Below are positions 32,726 through 41,755 of a stretch of DNA of 46,428 nt, piece after piece; positions within the stretch are counted from its first letter, which is position 1; each line of letters starts with the position of its first letter. The translations under genes were made by a program, and so were the position numbers. A model generated the notes under the pieces. The model ran no database searches. It was not told the DNA's origin and was given only the letters and a program-made list of their open reading frames with translations. The DNA comes from Sphaerospermopsis kisseleviana NIES-73. Lineage in GTDB: Bacteria; Cyanobacteriota; Cyanobacteriia; Cyanobacteriales; Nostocaceae. The DNA is taken from contig NZ_AP018314.1 of NCBI RefSeq assembly GCF_002368075.1, positions 2,025,065 through 2,071,492 on the forward strand, given 5' to 3'.

Positions 32726-33547
32726 ATGACCCTATCTATCAAAGAAAATTTCATCAAAAACAATTTAACTTGGTTACAGGTACAGCGCTACTGGGAACTA
32801 TTGCACGTCTTGGTAGTGCGGACTTTAAAAGTGCGTTATCGGGGTTCAATCCTGGGTGTTTATTGGTCACTGCTGAACCCATTGATCATGACTGGTTTAT
32901 ACACAGCTATTTTTGGTGCTACCTTTTCATCTTACTATGGTAACTCCATCATTAACTACGTATTAGCAGCGTTTACAGGACTGGTGGTAATTAATTTTTT
33001 CTCAGCTTCCACATCCCAAGCTTTAGCAAGTGTAGTCGGTAATGGAGCATTATTGAATAAGATTCGGTTGCCAGTTAGTGTTTTCCCTGTTTCTATGGTA
33101 GCGGCGAACATATTTCAATTTTCCGTAGGGGCATTTCCACTACTGGCATTGATGACTTTATTTAATGCCAAGAGTTTGGTAAATGTATTAGCATTAGTCT
33201 TTCCGTTTCTGGCATTAGTGTTAGTTTCCACTGGTATTGGATTTTTGGTAAGTGCCTTGTACGTCTTCTTTAGAGATTTACCCTACTTTTATGAGTTAGT
33301 TGTGTTTGTGATTTGGATCAGTAGCCCTATCTTTTATCCAGCAGCGATCGTACCACCCCAAGTCAAGCCTTTTCTGAGTTTAAATCCCCTATCGCCTATA
33401 ATTGAGAGTCTGCGGCAGATTACATTATCAGGTTCTGCACCAGATTTAGGTTTAATATGGGGGGCGTTACTGAGTGGCATAATTATTTTGTCCTTAGGAT
33501 GGACTTGTTTTCATCTGTGGCGACATCAGTTTATGGATTTATTGTAA
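32726..33547 (+). CDS. Wzm-type polysaccharide ABC exporter permease, copy 2
   Basis: Close paralogue of the permease at 23126, 273 residues, with the same VRYRGSILGVYWSLLNPL, SPIFYPAAIVPPQV and C-terminal WRHQFMDLL. Copy 2 has four extra residues near the N-terminus (KNNLTWLQ). Unlike copy 1 it is not followed by its ATPase: Uma2 copy C and a wzm relic lie between it and the ATPase gene at 34706. ATG 32726 is preceded by GGAGA. It would still be expected to work with either ATPase copy. Confidence 0.92.
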   Translation: MTLSIKENFIKNNLTWLQVQRYWELLHVLVVRTLKVRYRGSILGVYWSLLNPLIMTGLYTAIFGATFSSYYGNSIINYVLAAFTGLVVINFFSASTSQALASVVGNGALLNKIRLPVSVFPVSMVAANIFQFSVGAFPLLALMTLFNAKSLVNVLALVFPFLALVLVSTGIGFLVSALYVFFRDLPYFYELVVFVIWISSPIFYPAAIVPPQVKPFLSLNPLSPIIESLRQITLSGSAPDLGLIWGALLSGIIILSLGWTCFHLWRHQFMDLL

Positions 33548-33825
33548 ATAGACTTGTTTTGTTGATATAACTATTATTTAATACAGCAGTTTCCATTATT
33601 ATCAGGTACAGATATTAATGATAAAACCCTTGTAGCACAGGCATACTTCGACATAGTTCGACTGTGCACTTCGACTTCGCTCAGTACAAGCTCACTAACC
33701 GCTCATTACAAGTCTTGCCTGTTCATAATGTACATCGTGTAGATGGAATATGCTGTAATTGCAGACCATTATATACGGATAGTTTATAATTAACTTAAAG
33801 ATAGTAATTTATCCTAAGAAAATCT
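33548..33825. other. 278-base gap between wzm copy 2 and Uma2 copy C
   Basis: No gene seen. It contains a repeated ACTTCGAC... word (TTCGACATAGTTCGACTG, then CTTCGACTTCGCTCAGTAC near 33650-33690), a dispersed motif common in cyanobacteria. The last 30 bases match the upstream region of Uma2 copy B. Confidence 0.5.
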
Positions 33826-34614
33826 ATGGCTTTAACCGCACAAGAAATAGAAGCATTAATGCCAGATTGCACTCAACTACTAAGCGACGAGCCAGAAATG
33901 GAAAGCTCATTACATTATACACAATTATTAATATTAGTAACTTGTTTAGAATGGTTATGGCGTGATAGAGAAGATTTTTTTATTGGTGCAAATCTTAGTA
34001 TTTACTATAGTCGTCAACAATTAAAAAACCGAGACTTCAGAGGTCCAGACTTTTTTTTAGTCAAAGACACGGAAAAACGTCCGCGCCTGTCTTGGGTAAT
34101 ATGGGAAGAGGATGGTAAATATCCCAATGTAATCATTGAACTACTTTCTGATTCTACAGCGAAAGTAGATAAGGGATTGAAAAAACAGTTGTATCAAAAT
34201 CAATTCCGCACTCCTGAGTATTTTTGGTTTTCCCCAAATACCTTAGAATTAATGGGATGGCGACTAACAGACAGTGAATATAAAGCTATTACACCATCAG
34301 AAAATGACTGGTATTGGAGTCAGGAGATAGGTTTATACTTAGGGGTGTGGGAAGAGAAGTTAAGATATTTTACGGTTGAAGGAAAGTTAGTACCTACACT
34401 AGAAGAAGCTAATTTAGAAGAAATTAGAAAAGCTGAAATTGCCCTCCAAAGAGCAGAAATTGAAGAACGAAAAGCTGAATCTGAACGCCAAAAAGCTGAA
34501 TCTGAACGCCAAAAGGCTGAAGCTGAACGCCAACGTGCTGATGCAGCAGAGGAGAAAGCATCTATTTTAGCTCAAAAATTGAGAGAATTAGGGATTGAAC
34601 CTGATAGTTTGTAA
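33826..34614 (+). CDS. Uma2-family PD-(D/E)XK-like protein, copy C
   Basis: Third close copy, 262 residues, with the first 57 residues differing from copies A and B only at residue 17 (Gln for Glu). The core GPDFFLV and IIELLSDST is kept. The tail has ESERQKAE-type heptads, about three copies, so it is intermediate in length between A and B. It is followed immediately by a fragment of a wzm gene, which shows that it formerly headed its own Uma2-Wzm-Wzt unit. Confidence 0.85.
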   Translation: MALTAQEIEALMPDCTQLLSDEPEMESSLHYTQLLILVTCLEWLWRDREDFFIGANLSIYYSRQQLKNRDFRGPDFFLVKDTEKRPRLSWVIWEEDGKYPNVIIELLSDSTAKVDKGLKKQLYQNQFRTPEYFWFSPNTLELMGWRLTDSEYKAITPSENDWYWSQEIGLYLGVWEEKLRYFTVEGKLVPTLEEANLEEIRKAEIALQRAEIEERKAESERQKAESERQKAEAERQRADAAEEKASILAQKLRELGIEPDSL

Positions 34615-34616
34615 AT

Positions 34617-34705
34617 GGAGGTATTATTGAGTGGTATAATTATTTTCTATCGTGGGATAGACTTGTTTTAATTTATAGCGACATCAGTTTATGGATTTAT
34701 TGTAA
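34617..34705 (+). pseudogene. Relic of a wzm 3' end
   Basis: About 89 bases strongly similar to the last part of both wzm genes: TTATTGAGTGGTATAATTAT, then ACTTGTTTT, then a perfect GCGACATCAGTTTATGGATT followed by TATTGTAA. Small indels break the frame. It ends exactly where the ATPase gene begins, just as the intact wzm does in copy 1. This is the remnant of a permease gene lost from between Uma2 copy C and wzt copy 2. Confidence 0.9.
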
Positions 34706-35437
34706 ATGGAAGTCATTAGACTAGATCAGGTTTGTTTATGGAGGCGTACTCAAGAAGAGTTTTCTTATGATTTAAAGAAAACCATACTATCCATAGTAGA
34801 AGGCAAGTATCGCCAGCCCGCTAAAAAATTAGTTTTAGATAATATTGATTTAGTAGTTGACAAAGGTGAAAAAATAGGTATAATAGGTGCTAATGGCTCA
34901 GGTAAATCTACGCTTTTAAAGGTAATATCTGGAATTTTGCAACCCACTAGCGGAACAGTTAGAGTACGTGGTCAAGTGGCACCTTTGATTGAACTAGGAG
35001 CAGGTTTTGATCCGGAAATTTCAGTGATGGACAATATACTTCTTTATGGTGTATTGTTAGGATTCTCTAGGTCTGAAATGAAAGCAAGATCGCGGTCAAT
35101 TTTGGAGTTTGCGGAGTTGCAGGATTATGCTTTAGTTCCGGTTAAGGGTTTATCTTCTGGTATGGTGGCAAGGTTGGGGTTTGCTATTGCTACGGATGTG
35201 CAGCCAGATGTTTTAATTTTGGATGAGGTGTTATCTGTAGGAGATGAGAGTTTTAAGAATAAGTGTAAGCAAAGAATGGATAGTTTTTGGAATGGGGAAA
35301 CGACGGTTTTAGTTGTGTCCCATGATTTGGAGTTTGTAAAACACTCTTGTGATAAAGTAGTTTGGCTAGGGAAAGGAACTATTAAATTTACAGGAAGATC
35401 CGCACAAGCAGTAGAACAATATTTAACCCCAGTTTAA
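34706..35437 (+). CDS. Wzt-type polysaccharide ABC exporter ATPase, copy 2
   Basis: A 243-residue ATPase nearly collinear with the copy at 23946: MEVIRLDQVCLWRRTQEEFS, Walker A GANGSGKST, KGLSSGMVARLG, and ILDEVLSVGD. It diverges only in the last 40 or so residues. No C-terminal carbohydrate-binding domain. Its cognate permease is inferred to be wzm copy 2, about 1.2 kb upstream, since the adjacent wzm is only a relic. The relic leaves ATG directly after a TAA, preserving the ancestral spacing. Confidence 0.92.
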   Translation: MEVIRLDQVCLWRRTQEEFSYDLKKTILSIVEGKYRQPAKKLVLDNIDLVVDKGEKIGIIGANGSGKSTLLKVISGILQPTSGTVRVRGQVAPLIELGAGFDPEISVMDNILLYGVLLGFSRSEMKARSRSILEFAELQDYALVPVKGLSSGMVARLGFAIATDVQPDVLILDEVLSVGDESFKNKCKQRMDSFWNGETTVLVVSHDLEFVKHSCDKVVWLGKGTIKFTGRSAQAVEQYLTPV

Positions 35438-35539
35438 TTAAAACGTAATACTGTAATTTATGTAATTAACCAGATAGTGATACTATGAGAATTTCAAACC
35501 TGATCAAGATATTACTATAATAATTGAGAAATTGATTTT

Positions 35540-36685
35540 ATGAATATTAGTAGTTTACAGAAAAAGTATCCTTTGGTTGATGATATAAATGAGGAAGATT
35601 TAGATCCTAACAGTAGCCTAAAAAAGATGTTGACTTTGATAGGAAAAAAACAGTATGTTATTGACTTTGGTTGTGCCACTGGTTATTTTGCCAGGTTACT
35701 TACAAAGAGGGAATGTCAAGTAGTAGGAGTAGAAATTAATTCACAAGCCGCTAAAGTTGCTGATCAATACTGTGAAAGTGTTATTATAGCTGATTTGGAC
35801 TATGTTTCTTTATCAGAAATACTGCCAAATGTAAAATTTGATATTGCTGTTTTTGGAGATGTGTTAGAGCATCTGCGTGATCCTTGGAGAGTTTTGAAAG
35901 AAGTTCATAGCTTTCTAAAGCCACAGGGATATGTCGTAGCCTCAATTCCCAATATTGCTCATGGATCCATACGTTTAGCACTACTTCAGGGTAAATTTGA
36001 TTACACAGAATTAGGTATTTTAGACAATACGCATCTAAGATTTTTCACCCGCGAAACAGCTGAAAATATGTTTGAAGAAACTGGATATTGTGTACATACT
36101 TTAGAAAGAACTAAATTACCCATTTTTTCTGGTTCAAACTGGATTCCTTTAATAGACAAGAATAAATTTAATAATCAAGTAATTGAACAAGTTGAGCAGG
36201 ATGAAGAAGCAGATACATTCCAATTTATTATTAAGGCAGTACCTTCATCCATAGAAAATAAATACATTCTATTAAAAGAAAAATATTCTAAATTAACTAA
36301 ATATTACTCTGAATTGGTAATAGATTTGGAAACTTTAAAAATTCAATTAGATATTACTCAAGGAGAATTGCAACAATCACAACTTAAATTACAAGAATTA
36401 AAAGAATCCTCAGAAAGTATGCAATATCAATTGCAATCAGAAATCAATAGCTTACAAAATGCTTTAAAAGAAAAACAAAACGAATTAATTGAAACTACAC
36501 TATATGTGCAAAAAACTCAATCGGAATTAAAAGATTTAAAAATTAATTTACAGAATCATGAAGAGCAAAACATTTACTATCAAAATATGATTAAAGCAAT
36601 GGAATCCAGTAAATTTTGGAAAATCAGGCAATCTTGGATTGCCTTTAAAAAATTTATGAGTTTTAATCCATTTAATAATTATTAA
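35540..36685 (+). CDS. SAM-dependent methyltransferase with coiled-coil tail
   Basis: A 381-residue protein. The N-terminal methyltransferase (about 20-200) has VIDFGCATGYFARLL (motif I), VVGVEINSQAA, and FGDVLEHLRDPW. Residues about 245-355 are a long coiled coil (LQLQSEINSLQNALKEKQNE). It ends in the sequence MIKAMESSKFWKIRQSWIAF, a motif repeated at the end of the next protein. It probably methylates the growing glycan or measures its length; in Wzm/Wzt systems methyltransferases with coiled coils (WbdD type) can set chain length, and that is an inference here. Confidence 0.82.
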   Translation: MNISSLQKKYPLVDDINEEDLDPNSSLKKMLTLIGKKQYVIDFGCATGYFARLLTKRECQVVGVEINSQAAKVADQYCESVIIADLDYVSLSEILPNVKFDIAVFGDVLEHLRDPWRVLKEVHSFLKPQGYVVASIPNIAHGSIRLALLQGKFDYTELGILDNTHLRFFTRETAENMFEETGYCVHTLERTKLPIFSGSNWIPLIDKNKFNNQVIEQVEQDEEADTFQFIIKAVPSSIENKYILLKEKYSKLTKYYSELVIDLETLKIQLDITQGELQQSQLKLQELKESSESMQYQLQSEINSLQNALKEKQNELIETTLYVQKTQSELKDLKINLQNHEEQNIYYQNMIKAMESSKFWKIRQSWIAFKKFMSFNPFNNY

Positions 36686-36745
36686 ATACAACTAAATGAA
36701 ATTAATTGAAAAACTGACATTTAACTATTTCAATAAACTCTAGAG

Positions 36746-38791
36746 ATGGAAAATTTTAAATCAAATATGCAGCTTAACAAGACAAAATTAAATAGTATAG
36801 TTGAATTACTAAGATGTACAAAATGCAATAATCCTCACTTAGTAATTAAACCAGAATATCTAGAGTGTACCAATTGCTCGGCAAAATATTCTATCTTGAA
36901 TGAAGTACCCATTTTTTTAGAACAACCTGAGTCTGTTAGAGTAATGCCTGTAAATCATGTTAGTAATCAGCTACCATTAGAAATTACTAACTGGTTAGAA
37001 AAGTTAGATGGCTATAGCTTAAATATAGGAGCAGGTGCAACAAAAGCTGAAATTACTAAATGTATAGAAATAGAGTATGCTATATGGAAAAATACTGATG
37101 TTGTAGGAGACGCACACAATTTACCATTTAATGATGAAGTATTTGATGCAGTAGTTTGTTTTAATGTTTTTGAACATTTACATAATCCAGTATTAGCATC
37201 TAGAGAAATTTTTCGAGTTTTAAAGCCTGGTGGAAAATTAATCCTGCATACAGCTTTTCTACAGCCTTTACATGAAGGACCTATACATTTCTATAACGCC
37301 ACAAAATATGGCATAATTAATTGGTTCTCTGATTTTGACATAGAAATATGCCAAGTTTCAGAAAATTTTAATCCTGCTTTCACATTGGGATGGTTGACAT
37401 CTGAATTACTCTATTCAGTAAAACAACAGTATGGTGCAGATATTTATAATAAGTTAGCCAAAACTACAATTAAAAATTGGAGCGAAATTTGGGCTGATCC
37501 TAGTAAAAGAAATGGTCTGCTATGGGAGTCAATGCTAAATTTAGAGCAATCTTTTCAAGAAAAGTTTAGTGCAGGATTTGAGCTTAAAGCAAGGAAGCCA
37601 AAAGATGCAGCAAGTATTAATGTTATCACATCTAATAGTGCTACATTTTTGGAAAACAGTTGCAACGGAATAAACACAGAATTTTTCCAATCAAAAGTTA
37701 CAAATGAACCAACTGAAAGAGATTCATTGCTAGATGAAAAAAGATTATTGGCTATATCTCGATTACAGTCTGCCAAAGTATTTGAAGATATGGGACATCA
37801 ACCTTGGAAACTTATCTACAATTCTGAATATGAATTTTGTGAAAGTCCCTGTGTATCTGTAATAATTACTTTATATAATTATTCTGACTATATACATGAA
37901 TGCTTAGAAAGTGTCTCTAATTCAAATTTAAAAAATTTACCAGGCAATATTGAAGTATTAGTAGTTGATGACTCTTCAACAGACAATTCTGCAAAAATTG
38001 TAGAAGAATATCTCAGCAATTCCAATACACCTATCTGTTTAATTAAAAAATATTTAAATACAGGTCTAGCTGATGCAAGAAATGTAGGTTTGAAAGTTGC
38101 ACGATCAAGTTATGTATTTATATTAGATGCAGATAATTGGATTTATCCCAATTGCTTATCTGTTCTTTATCAAAAGATAAACGCATTTAATTATGCTGGT
38201 GTATATGGAAAAATCAGAAGATTTGATAATATAACTCAACAGGATTTTGATGTTGTTTCTGCTAAAGATTGGAATGTTGATAATTTAATTCAAGACCCCT
38301 ATATTGATGCTATGGCAATGTTTAATAGGGAAATATTACTTAAGATAGGAGGTTATTCTACTGAGTTAGTTGAGTATGGTTGGTTTGGATGGGAAGATTA
38401 CGATTTATGGTTGAAATTAGCCCATCATGGTTATTCCTGTAAGTTAGTTCCAGAAATCCTAAGTTCTTATAGGCTACACTCATCTTCTATGATTAATACA
38501 ACTGGTAAGTTTATAGTAAATATGTCTAGATACTTTAATGATAAGTTTTCTGACATAGCACAGAGGAATACACAATCAGATAGGCTATTTGGTTCTTGGC
38601 GTAATGAAGTTTATGCTGGAAGACCTCAAAAAATAAAACCAAGATTGAATTTATTTCAATCACAGGAGTTAGATGAGGCTTACAAAACTATTGAAGCTAT
38701 GCGTTTAAGTAAGTTTTGGAAAATAAGAAATAAGTGGTTCAAATTAAAACAACTATTAGGTTTAGCAAAAGGTAATGAAGTGGATATTTAA
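36746..38791 (+). CDS. Methyltransferase-GT2 glycosyltransferase fusion
   Basis: A 681-residue two-enzyme protein. The N-terminus has a zinc-ribbon of Trm112 type (Cys24, Cys27, Cys41, Cys44 in CTKC...CTNC). Next is a Methyltransf_11 domain (about 90-190) with NIGAGATKAE, DVVGDAHNLPF and FNVFEHLHNP. From about 365 comes a GT2 domain with CVSVIITLYNYSDY, VLVVDDSSTDNS, metal site ILDADNWIYP and WEDYDLWLKLAHHGY. The C-terminus ends IEAMRLSKFWKIRNKWFKLK, matching the previous protein's tail. Joined activities suggest adding and methylating sugars on the same glycan end. Confidence 0.85.
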   Translation: MENFKSNMQLNKTKLNSIVELLRCTKCNNPHLVIKPEYLECTNCSAKYSILNEVPIFLEQPESVRVMPVNHVSNQLPLEITNWLEKLDGYSLNIGAGATKAEITKCIEIEYAIWKNTDVVGDAHNLPFNDEVFDAVVCFNVFEHLHNPVLASREIFRVLKPGGKLILHTAFLQPLHEGPIHFYNATKYGIINWFSDFDIEICQVSENFNPAFTLGWLTSELLYSVKQQYGADIYNKLAKTTIKNWSEIWADPSKRNGLLWESMLNLEQSFQEKFSAGFELKARKPKDAASINVITSNSATFLENSCNGINTEFFQSKVTNEPTERDSLLDEKRLLAISRLQSAKVFEDMGHQPWKLIYNSEYEFCESPCVSVIITLYNYSDYIHECLESVSNSNLKNLPGNIEVLVVDDSSTDNSAKIVEEYLSNSNTPICLIKKYLNTGLADARNVGLKVARSSYVFILDADNWIYPNCLSVLYQKINAFNYAGVYGKIRRFDNITQQDFDVVSAKDWNVDNLIQDPYIDAMAMFNREILLKIGGYSTELVEYGWFGWEDYDLWLKLAHHGYSCKLVPEILSSYRLHSSSMINTTGKFIVNMSRYFNDKFSDIAQRNTQSDRLFGSWRNEVYAGRPQKIKPRLNLFQSQELDEAYKTIEAMRLSKFWKIRNKWFKLKQLLGLAKGNEVDI

Positions 38792-38829
38792 TTTTATTAG
38801 TGTTGTTTATATAAATAAAAGGTAAATGT

Positions 38830-39747
38830 ATGACCTACAAAGTTGGTGTTTATGTAACTGCCTATAAGGATATAAAGGCACTACAAAAATGTTTGGATAT
38901 GTTACAAAACCAATCATACCGAATTGAAGAGATATTTGTAGTTGATAATTCTCCTGAGCAAATTATCTTTCCTGAACATGGTTTATTAGTCAAGCATTTC
39001 CCTGAGAATATAGGAGTAGCAGGAGGTTTAAAAGCCGGAGTTATTTGGGCAAAAGAAAAAGGATATGATTTCCTTTGGACATTTGATCAAGATAGCGAAC
39101 CAGAAGAATTTTTATTGGAAAAGCTTTTAATAAAATATAGTTTGTTATCTTATAAAGAATTTCCAATAGGTATTATTGCTCCGTTACCGATAGATATAAA
39201 TTCTCAAAGTAAAATTCACGGCTTAATATTTAAAGAATATAAATTTGAACCAGTATCAAATATTGAAGGGACTGATGATTTTTATGAATGTGATGTTCTG
39301 ATAACTTCAGGTAGTTTAATATATATGAATGCAGCTAAAGCTGTGGAACTACCAAGAGAAGATTTATTTTTAGATGCTGTTGATTATTTTTATTGCATGA
39401 ATTTTAGAAATAAAGGATATAAGATAGTGATTGCAAAAGAAGTAATTCTCAGTCATAATTTGGGTACAACTCGCAAACTAAAGTCAGCCAAAAGCAAACA
39501 AGAGGTTTTAACATACACTTGTTCACCATTACGTTACTATTATAGTTGCAGGAATAATACTTTTTTTGAAACTCGCTTGGCTACAAAAAAAATGTTGTAT
39601 AAAACAATAATTTATAGATTAAATGTTGTCAAACAACATTTTAAACATATAATAAATTATGAGCCTGATTTGAAGCTATTAAAAGCTTGGGCTTGTTTGC
39701 TTGGTACTGCTGAGGGTTTTATTGGCAGACTTGGAAAAACTTGGTAG
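38830..39747 (+). CDS. Glycosyltransferase family 2 (rhamnosyltransferase-like)
   Basis: A 305-residue GT2 enzyme with KVGVYVTAYKDI, VVDNSPE, NIGVAGGLKAGVIWAKEKGY and the metal site WTFDQDSEP, a layout like RfbF/WbbL-type rhamnosyltransferases. The acceptor-side segment is LFLDAVDYFYCMNFRNKGYKI. The donor sugar is inferred only. It is separated from its neighbours by 38 and 91 bases, on the same strand. Confidence 0.8.
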   Translation: MTYKVGVYVTAYKDIKALQKCLDMLQNQSYRIEEIFVVDNSPEQIIFPEHGLLVKHFPENIGVAGGLKAGVIWAKEKGYDFLWTFDQDSEPEEFLLEKLLIKYSLLSYKEFPIGIIAPLPIDINSQSKIHGLIFKEYKFEPVSNIEGTDDFYECDVLITSGSLIYMNAAKAVELPREDLFLDAVDYFYCMNFRNKGYKIVIAKEVILSHNLGTTRKLKSAKSKQEVLTYTCSPLRYYYSCRNNTFFETRLATKKMLYKTIIYRLNVVKQHFKHIINYEPDLKLLKAWACLLGTAEGFIGRLGKTW

Positions 39748-39838
39748 TTATTTGAAAAATACGGCATAGTATCTACGGTATTTGTTTGTATGATGCACTA
39801 ATCGCAATATTTAACATAAAAAGTAATAACTTATTAAA

Positions 39839-40855
39839 ATGCAGTCCCCAGAAAAAATCGCTATTGTTTTAGCAACCTTCAACCCAAATTTAGAATATTT
39901 ACAAAAACAGATACAATCAATTAAAAATCAAGATTATAAAAACTGGGTGTGTTATATTGTTGATGATTGTTCTCAAACAGAATACCAAATAGCTATTCAA
40001 GAAATAATTGCTAAAGACTCGCGCTTTGTTTGTCATTTTCACAAGCATAACCTTCATCATTATTACAACTTTGAAAGAGGCTTAAATTATTGTTTTGAAG
40101 ATGGAAATATTACAGCAATTGCACTTGCAGATCAGGATGATATATGGTATCCAGAAAAATTGAATATTTTAATAAAAACATTGCGTTCTGAACAAGCAAT
40201 TTTAGTACATTCAGATTTACAAATGATAGATAGTAATGATGAAATTATTCATGATTCTACCTGGAATTTTGAAGGAAGAAACCCTGAGAAATTCTCTACA
40301 GATTTATTGTTACTTCGTAATGTAGTAACAGGATGTTCTGTCTTATTTTGTAGTTCTCTACTTAAAGAAATACTTCCATTTCCAGAACAGGAAAAGATTA
40401 GCTGGTATCATGATTGGTGGATTGCTTTAGTTGCAGCGCAGAAAGGCAAAATTGTTCATATTCACCAACCTTTAGTTAGCTATAGAATTCATGGTTTAAA
40501 TAATGTCGGAGTTACGCGCGATGCAGGTAAAATTTATCCTGAGTTATCAGCATGGATAAGTAAAAATTTTAAAATTACTGGTAATAGCTATTTAGTTCAT
40601 CGCAACTTTAGTCAAGCTTTTTATGAGCGTTTTCAGCAAGAGCTAGATGATGAAAATTGGTCTAATCCTTTTGATGATAAGAAACTGGATTTTGGTGTGA
40701 ATATATTAAAATTATTTGGTAAAAGTTTATTAATGGGTTATAATTCTGAAGGTATAGCATTAAAAATTTGGGTATTAAAAATCATATTTGATTTGAAAAA
40801 AATCATCAAATCATATTCATTAAAAATTAACAAACATTACAACAAGAGAAAATGA
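39839..40855 (+). CDS. Glycosyltransferase family 2
   Basis: A 338-residue GT2 enzyme: IAIVLATFNPNLEYLQKQIQ, YIVDDCSQTEYQ, ALADQDDIWYPEKL as the metal site, and HDWWIALVAAQKGKIVHI. The second half is helical without a clear match. The 3' end overlaps the next start by four bases (ATGA), so the two genes are translationally coupled. The donor is unknown. Confidence 0.85.
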   Translation: MQSPEKIAIVLATFNPNLEYLQKQIQSIKNQDYKNWVCYIVDDCSQTEYQIAIQEIIAKDSRFVCHFHKHNLHHYYNFERGLNYCFEDGNITAIALADQDDIWYPEKLNILIKTLRSEQAILVHSDLQMIDSNDEIIHDSTWNFEGRNPEKFSTDLLLLRNVVTGCSVLFCSSLLKEILPFPEQEKISWYHDWWIALVAAQKGKIVHIHQPLVSYRIHGLNNVGVTRDAGKIYPELSAWISKNFKITGNSYLVHRNFSQAFYERFQQELDDENWSNPFDDKKLDFGVNILKLFGKSLLMGYNSEGIALKIWVLKIIFDLKKIIKSYSLKINKHYNKRK

Positions 40856-41727
40856 CGAAAAAAGTATCAATTATTTTAGTTAACTATAATGGTGCTGAGG
40901 TTTTGCCAGATTGTTTAAATTCTATATCTAAATTTTTCACCAAGGATAATTCAGAAGTAATTGTAGTTGACAATGCTTCTGAAGATTTTAGTCCAGATTT
41001 TGTAGCTAAAAATTTTCCTGATATTCACCTAGTTAGATTACCAGTAAATCGCGGATTTGGAGCAGGAAATAATGCTGGTGCAAAAGTAGCTAAAGGAGAA
41101 TTTTTATTTTTATTAAATACCGATACCATAATTACCAGTAACATATTGCCACATCTGATTAATTTAATGGAAGAAAATCCAGAAGTAGGAATTATAGGAC
41201 CTAAACTTTTATTTCCAGATGGCAGTTTTCAAATCTCGTTTTCACCAAAAATCAGTATTAAAGGTGAAATAGAAGCTAAAAAATTACACAATTATGCTCA
41301 ATCGACAAATAAATTAAATCGTTTAGAAAAGGATTTTAAACAAATTAAAGAAGTCGATATTGTTGTAGGTGCAGCACTTTTTATTCGTGCAGATTTATTT
41401 CATTCACTGGGTGGTTTTGATGAAAATTTTTTCATGTATTTTGAAGAGTCTGATTTATGTCAAAGAGTCAAAAATAAAGGTTATAAAATTTTATATACAC
41501 CCCAAGTATCTTTAATTCATATTCGAGGACATTCTGTAAACAAGATTGCCAATAAAATGGTTGTAGAATATAGACTCAGCCAAATATATTACTATAAAAA
41601 GCATCGTCCTCTGTGGGAAAGATTGATTTTACGAGTTTACCTTTTCACAAAATTTTTATATGAATTTGTGATTACATCAAATTCTTATTCTTGGGAGATT
41701 GTTAAGTTAGTATTGAGATATAAATAA
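40852..41727 (+). CDS. Glycosyltransferase family 2 (WbbL-like)
   Basis: A 291-residue GT2 enzyme of the rhamnosyltransferase-like group: VSIILVNYNGAEVLPDCLNS, VVDNASED, LPVNRGFGAGNNAGAKVAKG, FLFLLNTDTIIT as metal site, and YFEESDLCQRVKNKGYKI. The tail is basic and hydrophobic (YHKKHRP-like, LRVYLFTKFLYEF), suggesting membrane association. Its start overlaps the previous stop. Confidence 0.86.
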   Translation: MTKKVSIILVNYNGAEVLPDCLNSISKFFTKDNSEVIVVDNASEDFSPDFVAKNFPDIHLVRLPVNRGFGAGNNAGAKVAKGEFLFLLNTDTIITSNILPHLINLMEENPEVGIIGPKLLFPDGSFQISFSPKISIKGEIEAKKLHNYAQSTNKLNRLEKDFKQIKEVDIVVGAALFIRADLFHSLGGFDENFFMYFEESDLCQRVKNKGYKILYTPQVSLIHIRGHSVNKIANKMVVEYRLSQIYYYKKHRPLWERLILRVYLFTKFLYEFVITSNSYSWEIVKLVLRYK

Positions 41728-41755
41728 TAATCTTGATAAATAGAAGGATTGGTTA

